Shown here: positions 17,734 through 26,782 of the stretch, one piece after another
Position numbering within the stretch: the first letter of the stretch is position 1
Layout: every line of letters starts with the position of its first letter
Assembly (NCBI RefSeq): GCF_000732925.1
Contig: NZ_CP008953.1
Span: forward strand, 3,224,001-3,288,000
Source of the DNA: Amycolatopsis japonica
GTDB taxonomy: Bacteria > Actinomycetota > Actinomycetes > Mycobacteriales > Pseudonocardiaceae
Length of the DNA stretch: 64,000 bases
Direction: 5' to 3'
Position numbers and translations under genes: made by a program
The notes under the pieces: model-generated
Database searches by the model: none
The model's input: only the letters and a program-made list of their open reading frames with translations
Told to the model about the DNA's origin: nothing

Positions 17734-18966
17734 GTGAGTCACCGTAGAGGAACCAAGAAGGCGGTCGCCGCCGCCGCCGCAGGTGCCGTGGGGCTTGCCA
17801 CCGCGGTACTCGTGGTCGGGGCACAGTCCAGTGTCGCCGATCCGATCTCGCTCCCGCTCAACTATCACTGCAACCTGCCGCTCGTGGGGTCGCAGTCGCT
17901 CAAGGTGGTGATCAACACCGATCTTCCGCTGTCGGTCAAGACCGGTCAGCCGACCGGGACGTTCGACATCAAGGCCGTCTCCACGATCAACGCGGACACG
18001 GTCAGCGGGCTCAACCTGATCGGTGCGACCACGCTGGAAGGCCAGGCCATCGCGGCGGCGAACGTGGCGGCGCCGGGGCTCAACCTCCCGGTCAAGGTCC
18101 CGAACGACATCGCCAAGCAGAACATCCCCACCTCGGGCGAGATGACGGTCAACGCGGCGGGCAAGACGCCTTCGCTGACCTTCAACCAGCCCGGCGAGGC
18201 GAAGATCACCGTGGGTGACCTGCAGTTGAAGGTCACCCCGCGCAAGGCCGACGGTTCGGTCACCGGCATCACGCCGGACGGCACGATCGACGCGCCCTGC
18301 ACGCAGGATCCCGGCCAGAACAACACCCTGGCCACGATCAAGATCGGTGACGGGGGCGGCGGCACGACCACGCCGACCACACCCACCACTCCGACCACGC
18401 CCACCACCCCCACGACGCCGACCACGCCGACGACTCCGCCCACCTCCACCCCCGGTGGCGGCGGACTCAAGTACGCGTTCGGCATCAAGGGACAGACCGC
18501 GCTGAAGTCGCTCGGCAGCACGGCCGCGATCAACGGTGGGTTCGACGCGGACGTGGACCTCGCGTCGAAGACGTTCACCGGTGACCTGAAGCTCGACCCG
18601 TCGTCCACCCAGTTCAAGCTGTTCGGGTTCATCGACGGGCGTTCGGAGATCAAGGTCGAACAGGTCGGCAAGCAGACCGGTGAGCTCGTCGGCACCGGGT
18701 TCAAGGCGCACATCAAGTTCAACGTGTTCCTGCCGAGCGTGCAGATCTTCGGGATCCCCATCAGCTCCGACCCGAAGTGCGGCACGGTCAGCCCGTCCAC
18801 CAGCGAGATGACCACGGGTCCGGACTTCGACCTGCTCAAGGGCGGGAAGCTCACCGGCACCTACTCGCTGTCCGCGCTGCAGAACTGCGGTCAGCTGAAC
18901 GACTGGGTCAGCGCGTTCGCCAAGAGCGACGGCAACACGCTGGACCTGAACCTCACCAAGAAGTAA
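17734..18966 (+). CDS. Exported protein with Thr/Pro linker, paralogue of the next gene
   Basis: A 410-residue secreted protein of unknown function, similar in look to the DUF6801-type exported proteins of actinobacteria. The signal peptide ends near SSVADP. Residues about 33-205 form one beta-rich domain with Cys residues (YHCNLPLVGSQSL and DAPCTQDPG). A TTP repeat linker (about 210-243) follows, then a second beta-rich domain with two Cys. The GTG start has GGAAGGA five to six bases upstream. A similar protein without the TTP linker is next to it. Wall-associated or secreted role is inferred only from the layout. Confidence 0.7.
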   Translation: MSHRRGTKKAVAAAAAGAVGLATAVLVVGAQSSVADPISLPLNYHCNLPLVGSQSLKVVINTDLPLSVKTGQPTGTFDIKAVSTINADTVSGLNLIGATTLEGQAIAAANVAAPGLNLPVKVPNDIAKQNIPTSGEMTVNAAGKTPSLTFNQPGEAKITVGDLQLKVTPRKADGSVTGITPDGTIDAPCTQDPGQNNTLATIKIGDGGGGTTTPTTPTTPTTPTTPTTPTTPTTPPTSTPGGGGLKYAFGIKGQTALKSLGSTAAINGGFDADVDLASKTFTGDLKLDPSSTQFKLFGFIDGRSEIKVEQVGKQTGELVGTGFKAHIKFNVFLPSVQIFGIPISSDPKCGTVSPSTSEMTTGPDFDLLKGGKLTGTYSLSALQNCGQLNDWVSAFAKSDGNTLDLNLTKK

Positions 18967-18975
18967 GTCAGGCAG

Positions 18976-19008
18976 CCGGTCCCCGTCGCCTCCCGCGACG
19001 GGGACCGG
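18976..19008 (+). terminator. GC-rich hairpin between the two exported-protein genes
   Basis: Arms of 14 bases (18976-18989 and 18995-19008) pair perfectly around the loop CTCCC, followed by TGCCGTTTT. It lies 10 bases after the stop of the first gene. It may end most transcripts, or lower read-through to the second gene. Confidence 0.7.
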
Positions 19009-19030
19009 TGCCGTTTTCGGGAAGGCGACC

Positions 19031-20152
19031 ATGCCCCTTCGTGCCAACGTCCGGATGCTGCTCGCGGCGGGCCTCATCGTGCTGATCACCGCCGGCTGCC
19101 TGCTGTTCGTCGCCGTCCGCAGCGCGGCGGCGGGCACGCCTGTGGACAAGAAACTGTCGTTCACCTGCCCGTTCCCGCTGATCGGGCTGCAGAAGCTCGA
19201 CGTGAACATCAAGGCCGACTTCGAGGTGCCGACGGCGCCCGGCGGCACGCTCACCACGTCCGGGCTGACCATCACCGTGACCGTGCCGGACAAGGCGGCC
19301 CGCGGGCTGAACCTCGTCGGCGCCACCACCATCGAAGGCACCGCGGCGGCGGGCGTGACACTGGTCAACGGCGACGCGAACCCGCTTCCCGTGCGCCTCC
19401 CGCTGAACGTCGCGAAGACCGATCTCCCGCCGTCCGGCACGTTCAGCACGGTGGCGACCGGCTCCGTCCCGACCATCACGCTGGCGAAACCGGGCAAGAC
19501 GACACTCACCGTCGGCGACTTCACAACCCGTCTCACCCCGAAGAAGGCCGATGGTTCTTTCACCGGGCTCGGCTCGTTCACCTCGGACTGCGCGCTCGAC
19601 CCCGGCCAGGACCCGGTCCTGCTCTCCTTCGAACTCGGCGACAAACCCGCGGGGCACCGGTACGCGGTCGCCGGGAAGACCGGCGTCAAAGCCCTCGGTG
19701 CCGCCGCGCCGCTCACCGGCACCTTCGATCTGAGTCCCACCGCGGCCACCGTGTTCAGCGGCGGCCCTGTGTTCGACAAGGCGCACGCCGACTTCCGGCT
19801 GTTCGGCTTCCTGCCGGGCTCGGCCGATCTGGAGTTCGTCGCCGAAGGACCGCAGGGCGGCGACCTCGCCGGGACCGGTTTCGTCGCGCGACCCCGGTTC
19901 ACCACCGTCCTCCCGCTCGTCACGCTCGTCGGCATGCCGGTCAGCACCGGGCCGTCCTGCCGGACGTCGGCCCCGTCGACGGCGGAACTGCGCACCGGTG
20001 ACGGCTTCACCATGGCGAAAGGCGGCGCGCTCGCCGGCACCTATTCGCTGGCGCCGCTCACCGGCTGCGGCGCGTTCACCTCGTACGTGAGCACCCTCTT
20101 CCAGGGAGACGGCAACACCTTCGAACTCGCGCTGACCCCGCGCCAGGCCTAG
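19031..20152 (+). CDS. Exported protein, paralogue of the preceding gene
   Basis: A 373-residue exported protein with the same two-domain plan as its neighbour: N-terminal hydrophobic segment (about 9-30, with AGC near 23 that could be a poor lipobox), domain one starting LSFTCPFPLIGLQKLDV, then a second domain with FRLFGFLPGSADLEF matching FKLFGFIDGRSEIKV of the neighbour. It lacks the TTP linker. Domain one ends SDCALDPGQDPVL, matching DAPCTQDPGQNNTL. The pair clearly arose by duplication. Function unknown. Confidence 0.7.
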   Translation: MPLRANVRMLLAAGLIVLITAGCLLFVAVRSAAAGTPVDKKLSFTCPFPLIGLQKLDVNIKADFEVPTAPGGTLTTSGLTITVTVPDKAARGLNLVGATTIEGTAAAGVTLVNGDANPLPVRLPLNVAKTDLPPSGTFSTVATGSVPTITLAKPGKTTLTVGDFTTRLTPKKADGSFTGLGSFTSDCALDPGQDPVLLSFELGDKPAGHRYAVAGKTGVKALGAAAPLTGTFDLSPTAATVFSGGPVFDKAHADFRLFGFLPGSADLEFVAEGPQGGDLAGTGFVARPRFTTVLPLVTLVGMPVSTGPSCRTSAPSTAELRTGDGFTMAKGGALAGTYSLAPLTGCGAFTSYVSTLFQGDGNTFELALTPRQA

Positions 20153-20244
20153 TGGTCGCGCGGCAGGCCCTGAACGCACTCACGACCACCTGTACCGAAG
20201 CCTGACCTGAGACACCTGTTTCCACCACCATCGCAGTAGTCGGC

Positions 20245-20273
20245 CCGGCGGCGGGTCCGGTTCCCGCCGCCGG
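20245..20273 (+). terminator. GC-rich hairpin upstream of the P-type ATPase gene
   Basis: Arms of 11 bases (20245-20255, 20263-20273; CCGGCGGCGGG) pair perfectly around TCCGGTT. It lies between two copies of a CTGTT(T)CCACCACC sequence (near 20215 and 20306). It may terminate the preceding gene or be part of control of the ATPase gene. Confidence 0.5.
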
Positions 20274-20351
20274 TAATCTGCCTCGCGACACCACCAGGGA
20301 CGCCTGTTCCACCACCGAGGAACCAACGGTGAAACCTGGGAGTGCCACGAA

Positions 20352-22574
20352 ATGACGATTTCCGCGCCGGAGTCCGCCGTCCGCACGGTGGAACTGACCG
20401 TGTCGGGGATGACCTGCGCCGCTTGTTCGGCGCGGGTGGAACGCACGCTGAACAAACTCGACGGGGTACGCGCGTCGGTGAACTACGCGACCGAGCGGGC
20501 CACCGTGCAGGTCCCCGAAACGCTGGCCGACGAAGTGCTCATCGAGCGGGTCCGCAAATCCGGCTACACGGCCGAGATCCGCGGCGACGAGGATCCGGAC
20601 ATCGGTTTCGCCAGGGTCCGGGATCTCCGGCGGCGGCTGGTCGTCGCCGCGTTGCTCGCGATCCCGCTGGGGAACCTCTCGATCACACTCGCCCTGGTGC
20701 CGCGGCTGCGGTTCCCCGGCTGGGAGCTGCTGTGCCTCGCGTTGGCCGTGCCCGTGGTGTTCTGGTCCGCGCTGCCGTTCCACCGTGCCACGTTGCGGAA
20801 CCTCCGGCATCGATCGTCCAGTATGGACACTCTGGTGTCGTTGGGGGTGCTCTCGTCGTTCGCGTGGTCGGCCTGGTCCGCCTTCGCGGGCGGCGCCGAA
20901 CCCGGCTACTGGATCGGCTTCGGCCCCACCGCGCCCGGTGCCGACGCGATCTATCTCGACGTCGCCGCCGGGGTGACCACCTTCCTGCTGGCGGGCCGGT
21001 ACTTCGAGAGCCGATCCCGGCGCAGCGCCGCCGGGCTGTTGGCCGCGCTGGACGCCTTGGCCGCCAAGGACGTCCGGGTTCTGCGGGATGGCACCGAGCG
21101 GATGATCCCGATCGGCGAGCTGGCCGTCGGCGACCTCTTCGTGGTCAAGCCGGGGGAGGCCGTCGCCGCCGACGGTGTCGTCCACAACGGACTGTCCACT
21201 GTGGATGTCAGCGCGGTGACCGGCGAGCCGGTTCCCGCGGAGGTCACCACCGGGGACCGGGTCATCGGCGCTTCGGTGAACCGGGACGGCAGGCTCGTCG
21301 TCCGCGCGACCGCGGTCGGCACGCATACCCAGCTGGCCCAGATGACCGCGCTCGCGGAACGCGCCCAGGCCCGCAAGGCCGCGGTGCAGCGTCTGGTCGA
21401 CCGGATCTGCGCGGTGTTCGTCCCCGCCGTGCTCGGCGTGGCCGCGCTGACGCTCGCGGTCTGGCTGCTCGGCGGGGCACCCGCGCGCGAAGGGTTCGCG
21501 GCGGCCGTCGCCGTCCTCATCATCGCCTGCCCGTGCGCGCTCGGGCTCGCGACGCCGACCGCGCTGATGGCCGGGGTCGGCCGCGGCGCCCAGCTCGGCA
21601 TCCTCATCAAGGGCCCGGACGCGCTCGAGGCGAGCCGCACGGTGGACACCGTCGTACTGGACAAGACCGGCACCGTCACGACCGGAAAGATGACCGTCAC
21701 CGCGTGCCGCCCCGCCGACGGGTTCACCATCGGCGAGCTGCTGCGGTTCGCCGGGGCCGTGGAGGCCGGTTCGGAACACGCCATCGCGGCGGCCGTGGTG
21801 ACCGCGGCGCGGGCCGAGCTGCCGGACCTGCCTCCGGTCGAACGCTTCGCCGCGCTGCCCGGGCTCGGCGCGCAGGGCGAGGTCGAGGGACACGACGTCC
21901 TTGTCGGCAACGCGCGGTTGTTCGCCGAGCGAGGGATCCCCTGCGACTTCACGGCGGCGGACGGCGCGACGGCGATCCTCGTCGCGGTGGACGGCCGGAT
22001 CGCCGGGCACCTGGAGGTCCGGGACGTCGTGAAACCGTCGGCGCGGGCCGCCGTCGACGCCCTGCACGCGCTCGGCCTGCGGACCGTGCTGCTGACCGGC
22101 GACAACGCAACCGCCGCCCGCGTGGTCGCGGACGAGACCGGCGTTTCCGACGTGCGCGCCGGGGTGCTGCCCGCGGAGAAGGCCGCGGTCATCGAGGAAC
22201 TGCGGGCCGGGGGAGCGCGGGTCGCGATGGTCGGCGACGGGATCAACGACGGTCCGGCGCTGGCCACCGCGGATCTCGGCATGGCGATGGCACAGGGCAG
22301 CGACATCGCGGTCCGCTCCGCCGACATGGTGCTGGTCCGCGAAGACCTGCGCGTGGTCCCCGACGCCATCCGGCTCGCCGACCGCACGCTGCGGATCATC
22401 CGGGGGAATCTGTTCTGGGCGTTCGGGTACAACGTCGCCGCGATCCCGCTGGCCGCGCTGGGACTGCTGAACCCACTGATCGCCGGGGCGGCGATGTCGC
22501 TGTCGTCCGTGCTCGTCGTGTCCAACAGCCTCCGGCTCAAGGACTTCGGCCGGGCGGACCGACGCGCCGCGTGA
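20352..22574 (+). CDS. copA: Copper-type heavy-metal P-type ATPase
   Basis: A 740-residue P1B ATPase that exports metal ions across the membrane, most likely Cu(I). It has one N-terminal metal-binding domain with GMTCAAC (Cys22, Cys25), eight predicted membrane helices, the CPC metal site at 393-395, the phosphorylation motif DKTGT with Asp437, and the hinge GDGINDGPAL near 635. The CPC motif with a single N-terminal domain is typical of CopA. The ATG at 20352 begins MTISAPES. No copper chaperone or CsoR gene is adjacent, which is slightly unusual. Confidence 0.92.
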   Translation: MTISAPESAVRTVELTVSGMTCAACSARVERTLNKLDGVRASVNYATERATVQVPETLADEVLIERVRKSGYTAEIRGDEDPDIGFARVRDLRRRLVVAALLAIPLGNLSITLALVPRLRFPGWELLCLALAVPVVFWSALPFHRATLRNLRHRSSSMDTLVSLGVLSSFAWSAWSAFAGGAEPGYWIGFGPTAPGADAIYLDVAAGVTTFLLAGRYFESRSRRSAAGLLAALDALAAKDVRVLRDGTERMIPIGELAVGDLFVVKPGEAVAADGVVHNGLSTVDVSAVTGEPVPAEVTTGDRVIGASVNRDGRLVVRATAVGTHTQLAQMTALAERAQARKAAVQRLVDRICAVFVPAVLGVAALTLAVWLLGGAPAREGFAAAVAVLIIACPCALGLATPTALMAGVGRGAQLGILIKGPDALEASRTVDTVVLDKTGTVTTGKMTVTACRPADGFTIGELLRFAGAVEAGSEHAIAAAVVTAARAELPDLPPVERFAALPGLGAQGEVEGHDVLVGNARLFAERGIPCDFTAADGATAILVAVDGRIAGHLEVRDVVKPSARAAVDALHALGLRTVLLTGDNATAARVVADETGVSDVRAGVLPAEKAAVIEELRAGGARVAMVGDGINDGPALATADLGMAMAQGSDIAVRSADMVLVREDLRVVPDAIRLADRTLRIIRGNLFWAFGYNVAAIPLAALGLLNPLIAGAAMSLSSVLVVSNSLRLKDFGRADRRAA

Positions 22575-22598
22575 CACTTCCGGGTGGTTTTGTACCAT
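22571..22598 (+). promoter_or_regulatory. Candidate promoter for the first kinase gene
   Basis: GTGACA at 22571-22576 and TACCAT at 22593-22598 are spaced by 16 bases and lie just before the kinase start at 22624. The -35 box overlaps the stop codon of the ATPase gene. Confidence 0.4.
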
Positions 22599-22623
22599 CG
22601 CCCCTCGGAACAAGGGGGCCTTC

Positions 22624-24507
22624 GTGAAGCCGTTGAACACCGGCGAACCCACCGGCGTGGGGCGCTACCGGGTGTTCGCCGCGCTCGGCGAGGGCGGGAT
22701 GGGCCGGGTGCTGCTGGGGACCTCGTCCGACGGGCGCCTGGTCGCGATCAAACAGGTCCATCCCGGTTTCGCGCACGACCCCGGCTTCCGCGAGCGGTTC
22801 CGCCGGGAGGTCGAAACCTCGCGCCTGGTGTCCGGCGCGTACACCGCTCCGGTCATGGACGCCGACCCGAACGCGCCGACACCGTGGCTGGCCTCGTTGT
22901 TCGTGCCGGGACCGGCCTTGTCCGATGCCGTCTCCGCGGGCGGTCCCTTGCCTCCGACGGCGGTCCGGCATCTCGCCGCCGGGCTCGCGCTGGCGCTCGG
23001 CGACATCCACCGGGCCGGGCTGATCCACCGCGACCTGAAGCCGAGCAACGTCATCCTCACCGGCGACGGTCCCCGGGTGATCGACTTCGGCATCGCCCGC
23101 GCCGTCGAAGGCGACTCCGAACTCACGCACACCGGCGCCGTCATCGGTTCGCCCGGGTTCATGTCGCCGGAACAGGCCGAGGGCAAGCCGCTGACCCCGG
23201 CGAGCGACATGTTCTCGTTCGGCGCGCTGCTGGTGATGGCCGCGACCGGAACGAATCCCTTCACCGGGACGTCCACCCCGCACACCTTGTACAACGTCGT
23301 CCACGTCCACCCCGATCTGCGGCACCTCGCGCCCGAGCTGCGGCAGATCGTCGAGCCGTGCCTGGCGAAGAACCCGGCGGACCGGCCGTCCCCGGCCTGG
23401 GTATTGGAGCGGCTGGGCCCGATCCCGCCGGTCACCAGCCCGTGGCCGCCGGTGGTGTCGCACCTCATCGCGACGCAACAGGCCGAGGTGCGGCGGCTGT
23501 TGAACCCGCCGCCTCCGAAGCGATCCCGGCGTGGCCTGTACGCGGGGCTCGCCGCGGCCGGCGTCGTGCTGCTCGTCGGTGGCGTCGTCGCGGCGGTCTC
23601 CCTGTCTTCGGACGATTCGCCGCCGGCCGCCGTCGCACCGAGTTCGCCGCCGCAACCGGACGAGCCGATCGCCACCCCGGTCAACCAGGACCCGCTCGGC
23701 CCGGACAACCTGCGCCGGGTCGACCTGTGCAAGGTCCTGAACGGACGCGACGTGCCCGGGTTCGGCAAGCTCAGCACCAAGATCGACATACAGTTCGATT
23801 CGTGCACGTACTCTTCGCCCGCGGGCAAATGGCTGGAGCTCGCGATCGGCGGCGACCTGGTCGAAGGCGAAGCGGGCGGCGAGCTGGAAGGACTTCCATT
23901 GCGGGTCAAGGGATCCGACGACGCGTGCGCGGTCGCCGTCCCGGTCTCCGGCCTGCCGAACACGAAGCTCACCGTCGATGTCAACTCGATGTCCACAAAG
24001 GACGCCGCGTGTTCGGTGGTGAAGGCGGCGCTCACCGACGCGGTGAAACGGATCCGGGCGGGCGGCCAGGAACGCGAGCTCCCCGCCGGGACGCTGGCGC
24101 CGCTGGACCCGTGCGCGCTGGTCGGCCCCGTGACGACGGACCGGCTGATCGGCCCGGTCGTCGAAACGATCCGCGAACATCTGCACCAGTGCCGGTACGA
24201 CGCGGCGGGCAGTGTCCGGCTGAGCCTCGTGCGGGCGTACCCGCCGGTCCAGTCGAAGGACTCGTACTACACGGGGACCGCCACCCTGGATCTCGGTGGT
24301 GCCAAGGTGTACCTGGCGAAGAAGGACGACGGCATCGCCCGCTCCAGCTGCTCGCTGACCTGGCAGCATCGGTCCGTCAGCGACCGCGACGGGGAGAACG
24401 TCGAGCTGACCGTCGGGACGAGTGGTACGAAGATGACCGCCGACGAAGCCTGCGAGAAGGCCAAGGCCTTCGCCGGGGTGCTGCTGCAGAAACTTCCGAA
24501 ACCCTAG
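22624..24507 (+). CDS. Receptor-type Ser/Thr protein kinase
   Basis: A 627-residue membrane kinase of the PknB-like class. The kinase domain (about 14-265) has GEGGMGRV (22-29), Lys43, HRDLKPSN (Asp137) and DFGIAR (154-159), so it should be active. One membrane helix lies at about 305-327. The outer part contains two repeats of a sensor-like module, each starting with a similar phrase (RRVDLCKVLNGRDV and LDPCALVGPVTTDR) and bearing paired Cys. The GTG start at 22624 is followed by MKPLN, shared with the next gene. Its ligand is unknown. Confidence 0.9.
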   Translation: MKPLNTGEPTGVGRYRVFAALGEGGMGRVLLGTSSDGRLVAIKQVHPGFAHDPGFRERFRREVETSRLVSGAYTAPVMDADPNAPTPWLASLFVPGPALSDAVSAGGPLPPTAVRHLAAGLALALGDIHRAGLIHRDLKPSNVILTGDGPRVIDFGIARAVEGDSELTHTGAVIGSPGFMSPEQAEGKPLTPASDMFSFGALLVMAATGTNPFTGTSTPHTLYNVVHVHPDLRHLAPELRQIVEPCLAKNPADRPSPAWVLERLGPIPPVTSPWPPVVSHLIATQQAEVRRLLNPPPPKRSRRGLYAGLAAAGVVLLVGGVVAAVSLSSDDSPPAAVAPSSPPQPDEPIATPVNQDPLGPDNLRRVDLCKVLNGRDVPGFGKLSTKIDIQFDSCTYSSPAGKWLELAIGGDLVEGEAGGELEGLPLRVKGSDDACAVAVPVSGLPNTKLTVDVNSMSTKDAACSVVKAALTDAVKRIRAGGQERELPAGTLAPLDPCALVGPVTTDRLIGPVVETIREHLHQCRYDAAGSVRLSLVRAYPPVQSKDSYYTGTATLDLGGAKVYLAKKDDGIARSSCSLTWQHRSVSDRDGENVELTVGTSGTKMTADEACEKAKAFAGVLLQKLPKP

Positions 24508-24516
24508 GGCTGGTCA

Positions 24517-26361
24517 GTGAAACCGTTGAACCCCGGCGAACCCCGGCAGATCGGCCCGTACCGGATCATCGCCGAACTCGGCGAAGGCGGGATGGGCCGC
24601 GTCGTGCTCGGCCTGGCTCCGGACGGCAGGCTCGTCGCGGTCAAACAGCTGCACGCCCAGTTCGCGCACGACCCGCGCTTCCGTGAGCGGTTCCGGCGCG
24701 AGGTCGCCACGTCGCGGCTCGTCTCCGGCGCCTACACGGCCGCGGTGATGGACGCCGACGCGGAAGCGGAAACCCCGTGGCTCGCCTCGGTCTTCGTCAC
24801 GGGACCGTCCTTGAAGGAGGCCGTGGACGCGGCCGGACCGCTGCCCGCCGAGTCGGTGCGGCTGCTGGCGTCCGGGCTCGCCGCGGCGCTGACCGAGATC
24901 CACCGTGCCGGGCTGATCCACCGGGACCTCAAACCCAGCAACATCATCCTGACGAGTGACGGTCCGAGGGTGATCGACTTCGGCATCGCGCGGGTGGCGG
25001 AGGAGGCGCAGGACCTCACCGGGACGGGCGCGATCATCGGCTCGCCCGCGTTCATGTCCCCGGAACAGGCGGGCAGCGGGCAGATCACCGGCGCGAGCGA
25101 CGTGTTCTCCCTCGGCGCGATCCTGGTCATGGCCGCGACCGGCCGCGGCCCGTTCACCGGCCCGACCGCGCCGCAAACGCTGTATAACGTCGTGCACGGC
25201 GCGGCGGATTTCAGCGCCGTCCCGGACGAGATCCGGCAGCTCGCCGAACCGTGCCTGGCCAAGGAGCCCGCGCGGAGGCCGACCCCGGAACAGATCCTGG
25301 ACTTCCTCGGCCCCGTGCCGCCCGGTGCGGCGCCCTGGCCGCCGGCCGTGCACGCGCGGATCCGCCAGCAGGACAACGAGGTGCGTTCAGTGCTGGCGCT
25401 GCCGCTGCCGATCTGGCGGCCGCCGCCCAAGAAGATGGCGCCCCGGACGAAGAAGATCCTGTTCGGCTCGCTCGCCGCGGTCGTCCTGCTCGTCGTGGCC
25501 GGGATGGTCGCGCTCGGCCTCGCGATCGCCGAGCACGCCAAACCCGAGAATCCCGGGGTCACCTCGCTGTCGGCGAACGATGCGCTCGCCGCGGAACGTC
25601 TGCGGCTGGTGGATCCGTGCAAGGTGCTCGCGGGCCGGTTCGTGCAGGAATTCGGCACCCTGAAACCGGAAACGAGCCCGATCTATCCGGCCCGCTGCAA
25701 GTACACCGGACTCAAGGGCGTCAGCTTCGAACTGCGGCTCGGCGAAGGGGTGAGCACCAGCAGCGTCGAACGGACGGAGCGCACGGCCGAAGGGCTGCCG
25801 TTGCTGCGCAGCACGATCAGCGGCGGCTGCGATTCGGTCGTGCAGCTGCCGTCGGACCGGCGGCTCGGCGTCGTCGTCTCCCATCCGGGGCGGGAGGGCG
25901 ATCCCTGCAAGGCCGCCGACGACGTGCTGAGCGCCGCGCTCACCCGGCTGCGTACGCACGAGGTCGATCGCGCCGGTGACCCGGCGAGCCTCCTGCCGCT
26001 CGACCCGTGCGCGGTCGCCGATCCGGCGGTACTCGGCAGGACCATGCCCAACACGCAGCCCGCCCCGCGGACGTTGCGGATCTGCGAGTGGGTGGGCGGC
26101 GGGGACACGCTGACGGTCGAACTGCAGCGAGGCGCCTACGCGCCGGAGGGATCGCCGGTCGACCTCGGCAGCGGTGTCACCGGTGACATGCGAGAGTTCG
26201 GCGGCTCGAACTGCGCCGTCACGTGGCAGCATCGGCCGCTGCCGGACCGCGAGGTCGAACACGTCGCCGTCCGGCTCCTGGCGCGCGAGGGGAGCGGAAG
26301 CCCTTGCGACCGGGCGAAGGAGATCGCGGGCTCGATCGCGTCCCGCCTGCCGAAACCCTGA
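24517..26361 (+). CDS. Receptor-type Ser/Thr protein kinase, tandem paralogue
   Basis: A 614-residue membrane kinase, nine bases after the previous gene and clearly its duplicate: both start MKPLNxGEP and share Lys43, HRDLKPSN and DFGIAR. One membrane helix lies near 314-336. The outer part again has two Cys-paired modules (LVDPCKVLAGRFV and LLPLDPCAVADPAVL). The outer modules differ much more between the paralogues than the kinase domains, which suggests different signals feeding a similar output (inference). Confidence 0.9.
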   Translation: MKPLNPGEPRQIGPYRIIAELGEGGMGRVVLGLAPDGRLVAVKQLHAQFAHDPRFRERFRREVATSRLVSGAYTAAVMDADAEAETPWLASVFVTGPSLKEAVDAAGPLPAESVRLLASGLAAALTEIHRAGLIHRDLKPSNIILTSDGPRVIDFGIARVAEEAQDLTGTGAIIGSPAFMSPEQAGSGQITGASDVFSLGAILVMAATGRGPFTGPTAPQTLYNVVHGAADFSAVPDEIRQLAEPCLAKEPARRPTPEQILDFLGPVPPGAAPWPPAVHARIRQQDNEVRSVLALPLPIWRPPPKKMAPRTKKILFGSLAAVVLLVVAGMVALGLAIAEHAKPENPGVTSLSANDALAAERLRLVDPCKVLAGRFVQEFGTLKPETSPIYPARCKYTGLKGVSFELRLGEGVSTSSVERTERTAEGLPLLRSTISGGCDSVVQLPSDRRLGVVVSHPGREGDPCKAADDVLSAALTRLRTHEVDRAGDPASLLPLDPCAVADPAVLGRTMPNTQPAPRTLRICEWVGGGDTLTVELQRGAYAPEGSPVDLGSGVTGDMREFGGSNCAVTWQHRPLPDREVEHVAVRLLAREGSGSPCDRAKEIAGSIASRLPKP

Positions 26362-26440
26362 GCCTCGCGGATGGGTAACCCCCTGTGAGGCCCCGAAAAC
26401 GGGGTCCGCTAAGCTATCGCCAGTACGAACGAAACACCAC

Positions 26441-26515
26441 GCGCGTTTAGCTCAGCGGGAGAGCGCTTCCCTGACACGGAAGAGGTCACTGGTTCAATCC
26501 CAGTATCGCGCACCA
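26441..26515 (+). tRNA. tRNA-Val (GAC)
   Basis: Full cloverleaf: acceptor GCGCGTT with ATCGCGC, D arm GCTC/GAGC, anticodon stem CTTCC/GGAAG with loop CTGACAC (anticodon GAC), T arm ACTGG/CCAGT. CCA is encoded (26513-26515). The acceptor stem has a T-T mismatch at 6-67, where the next tRNA has A-T. Confidence 0.95.
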
Positions 26516-26551
26516 GGTTCGCTTCCTCCGGTGGACCGAAGTTCGTACCGC

Positions 26552-26623
26552 GGGCGATTAGCTCAGGGGGAGAGCGCTTCGTTCACACCGAAGAGGTCAC
26601 TGGTTCGATCCCAGTATCGCCCA
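26552..26623 (+). tRNA. tRNA-Val (CAC)
   Basis: Full cloverleaf: acceptor GGGCGAT/ATCGCCC (all paired), anticodon stem CTTCG/CGAAG with loop TTCACAC (anticodon CAC), the same T arm as the upstream tRNA. CCA is not encoded (CCG follows the discriminator A). The two tRNAs are 36 bases apart and probably co-transcribed. Confidence 0.95.
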
Positions 26624-26631
26624 CCGCAGTG

Positions 26632-26664
26632 AAGGCCCCACCCGGCATCGGGTGGGGCCTTTTC
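26632..26664 (+). terminator. Intrinsic terminator after the tRNA pair
   Basis: A perfect 13-bp stem (26632-26644 and 26649-26661) with loop GCAT is followed by a T-run. It ends the two-tRNA transcript. Confidence 0.85.
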
Positions 26665-26680
26665 GCGTTGTGCCTGGACA

Positions 26681-26782
26681 CGTGACTCGCGTGATTGAAG
26701 ACGGAACTCACGTGATTGGACGCCGAACTCGGTGATCCGGCCCCAATCACGCGAGTTCCGTCTCTGAACACGCGAGTTCGGC
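26681..26782 (+). repeat. Imperfect inverted repeat built of ACTCRCGTGATTG units
   Basis: About 100 bases made of several ACTCRCGTGATTG-like units in both directions. The inner arms 26700-26719 and 26743-26762 match at 19 of 20 positions; outer units extend the stem imperfectly. It fills the gap between the tRNA terminator and the stop of the TetR gene. A related copy is at 53628-53726. Confidence 0.65.

Noticed and set aside
20076..22652. An 858-codon open frame antisense to the P-type ATPase
   Set aside because: A GC-skew artefact: the translation is rich in Arg, Gly and Asp and has no domain, while the plus strand has a complete ATPase.
26441..26782. tRNA-Val pair as an integration site of a mobile island
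   Set aside because: No integrase gene, no direct repeat of the tRNA 3' end and no change in gene style were found around it.
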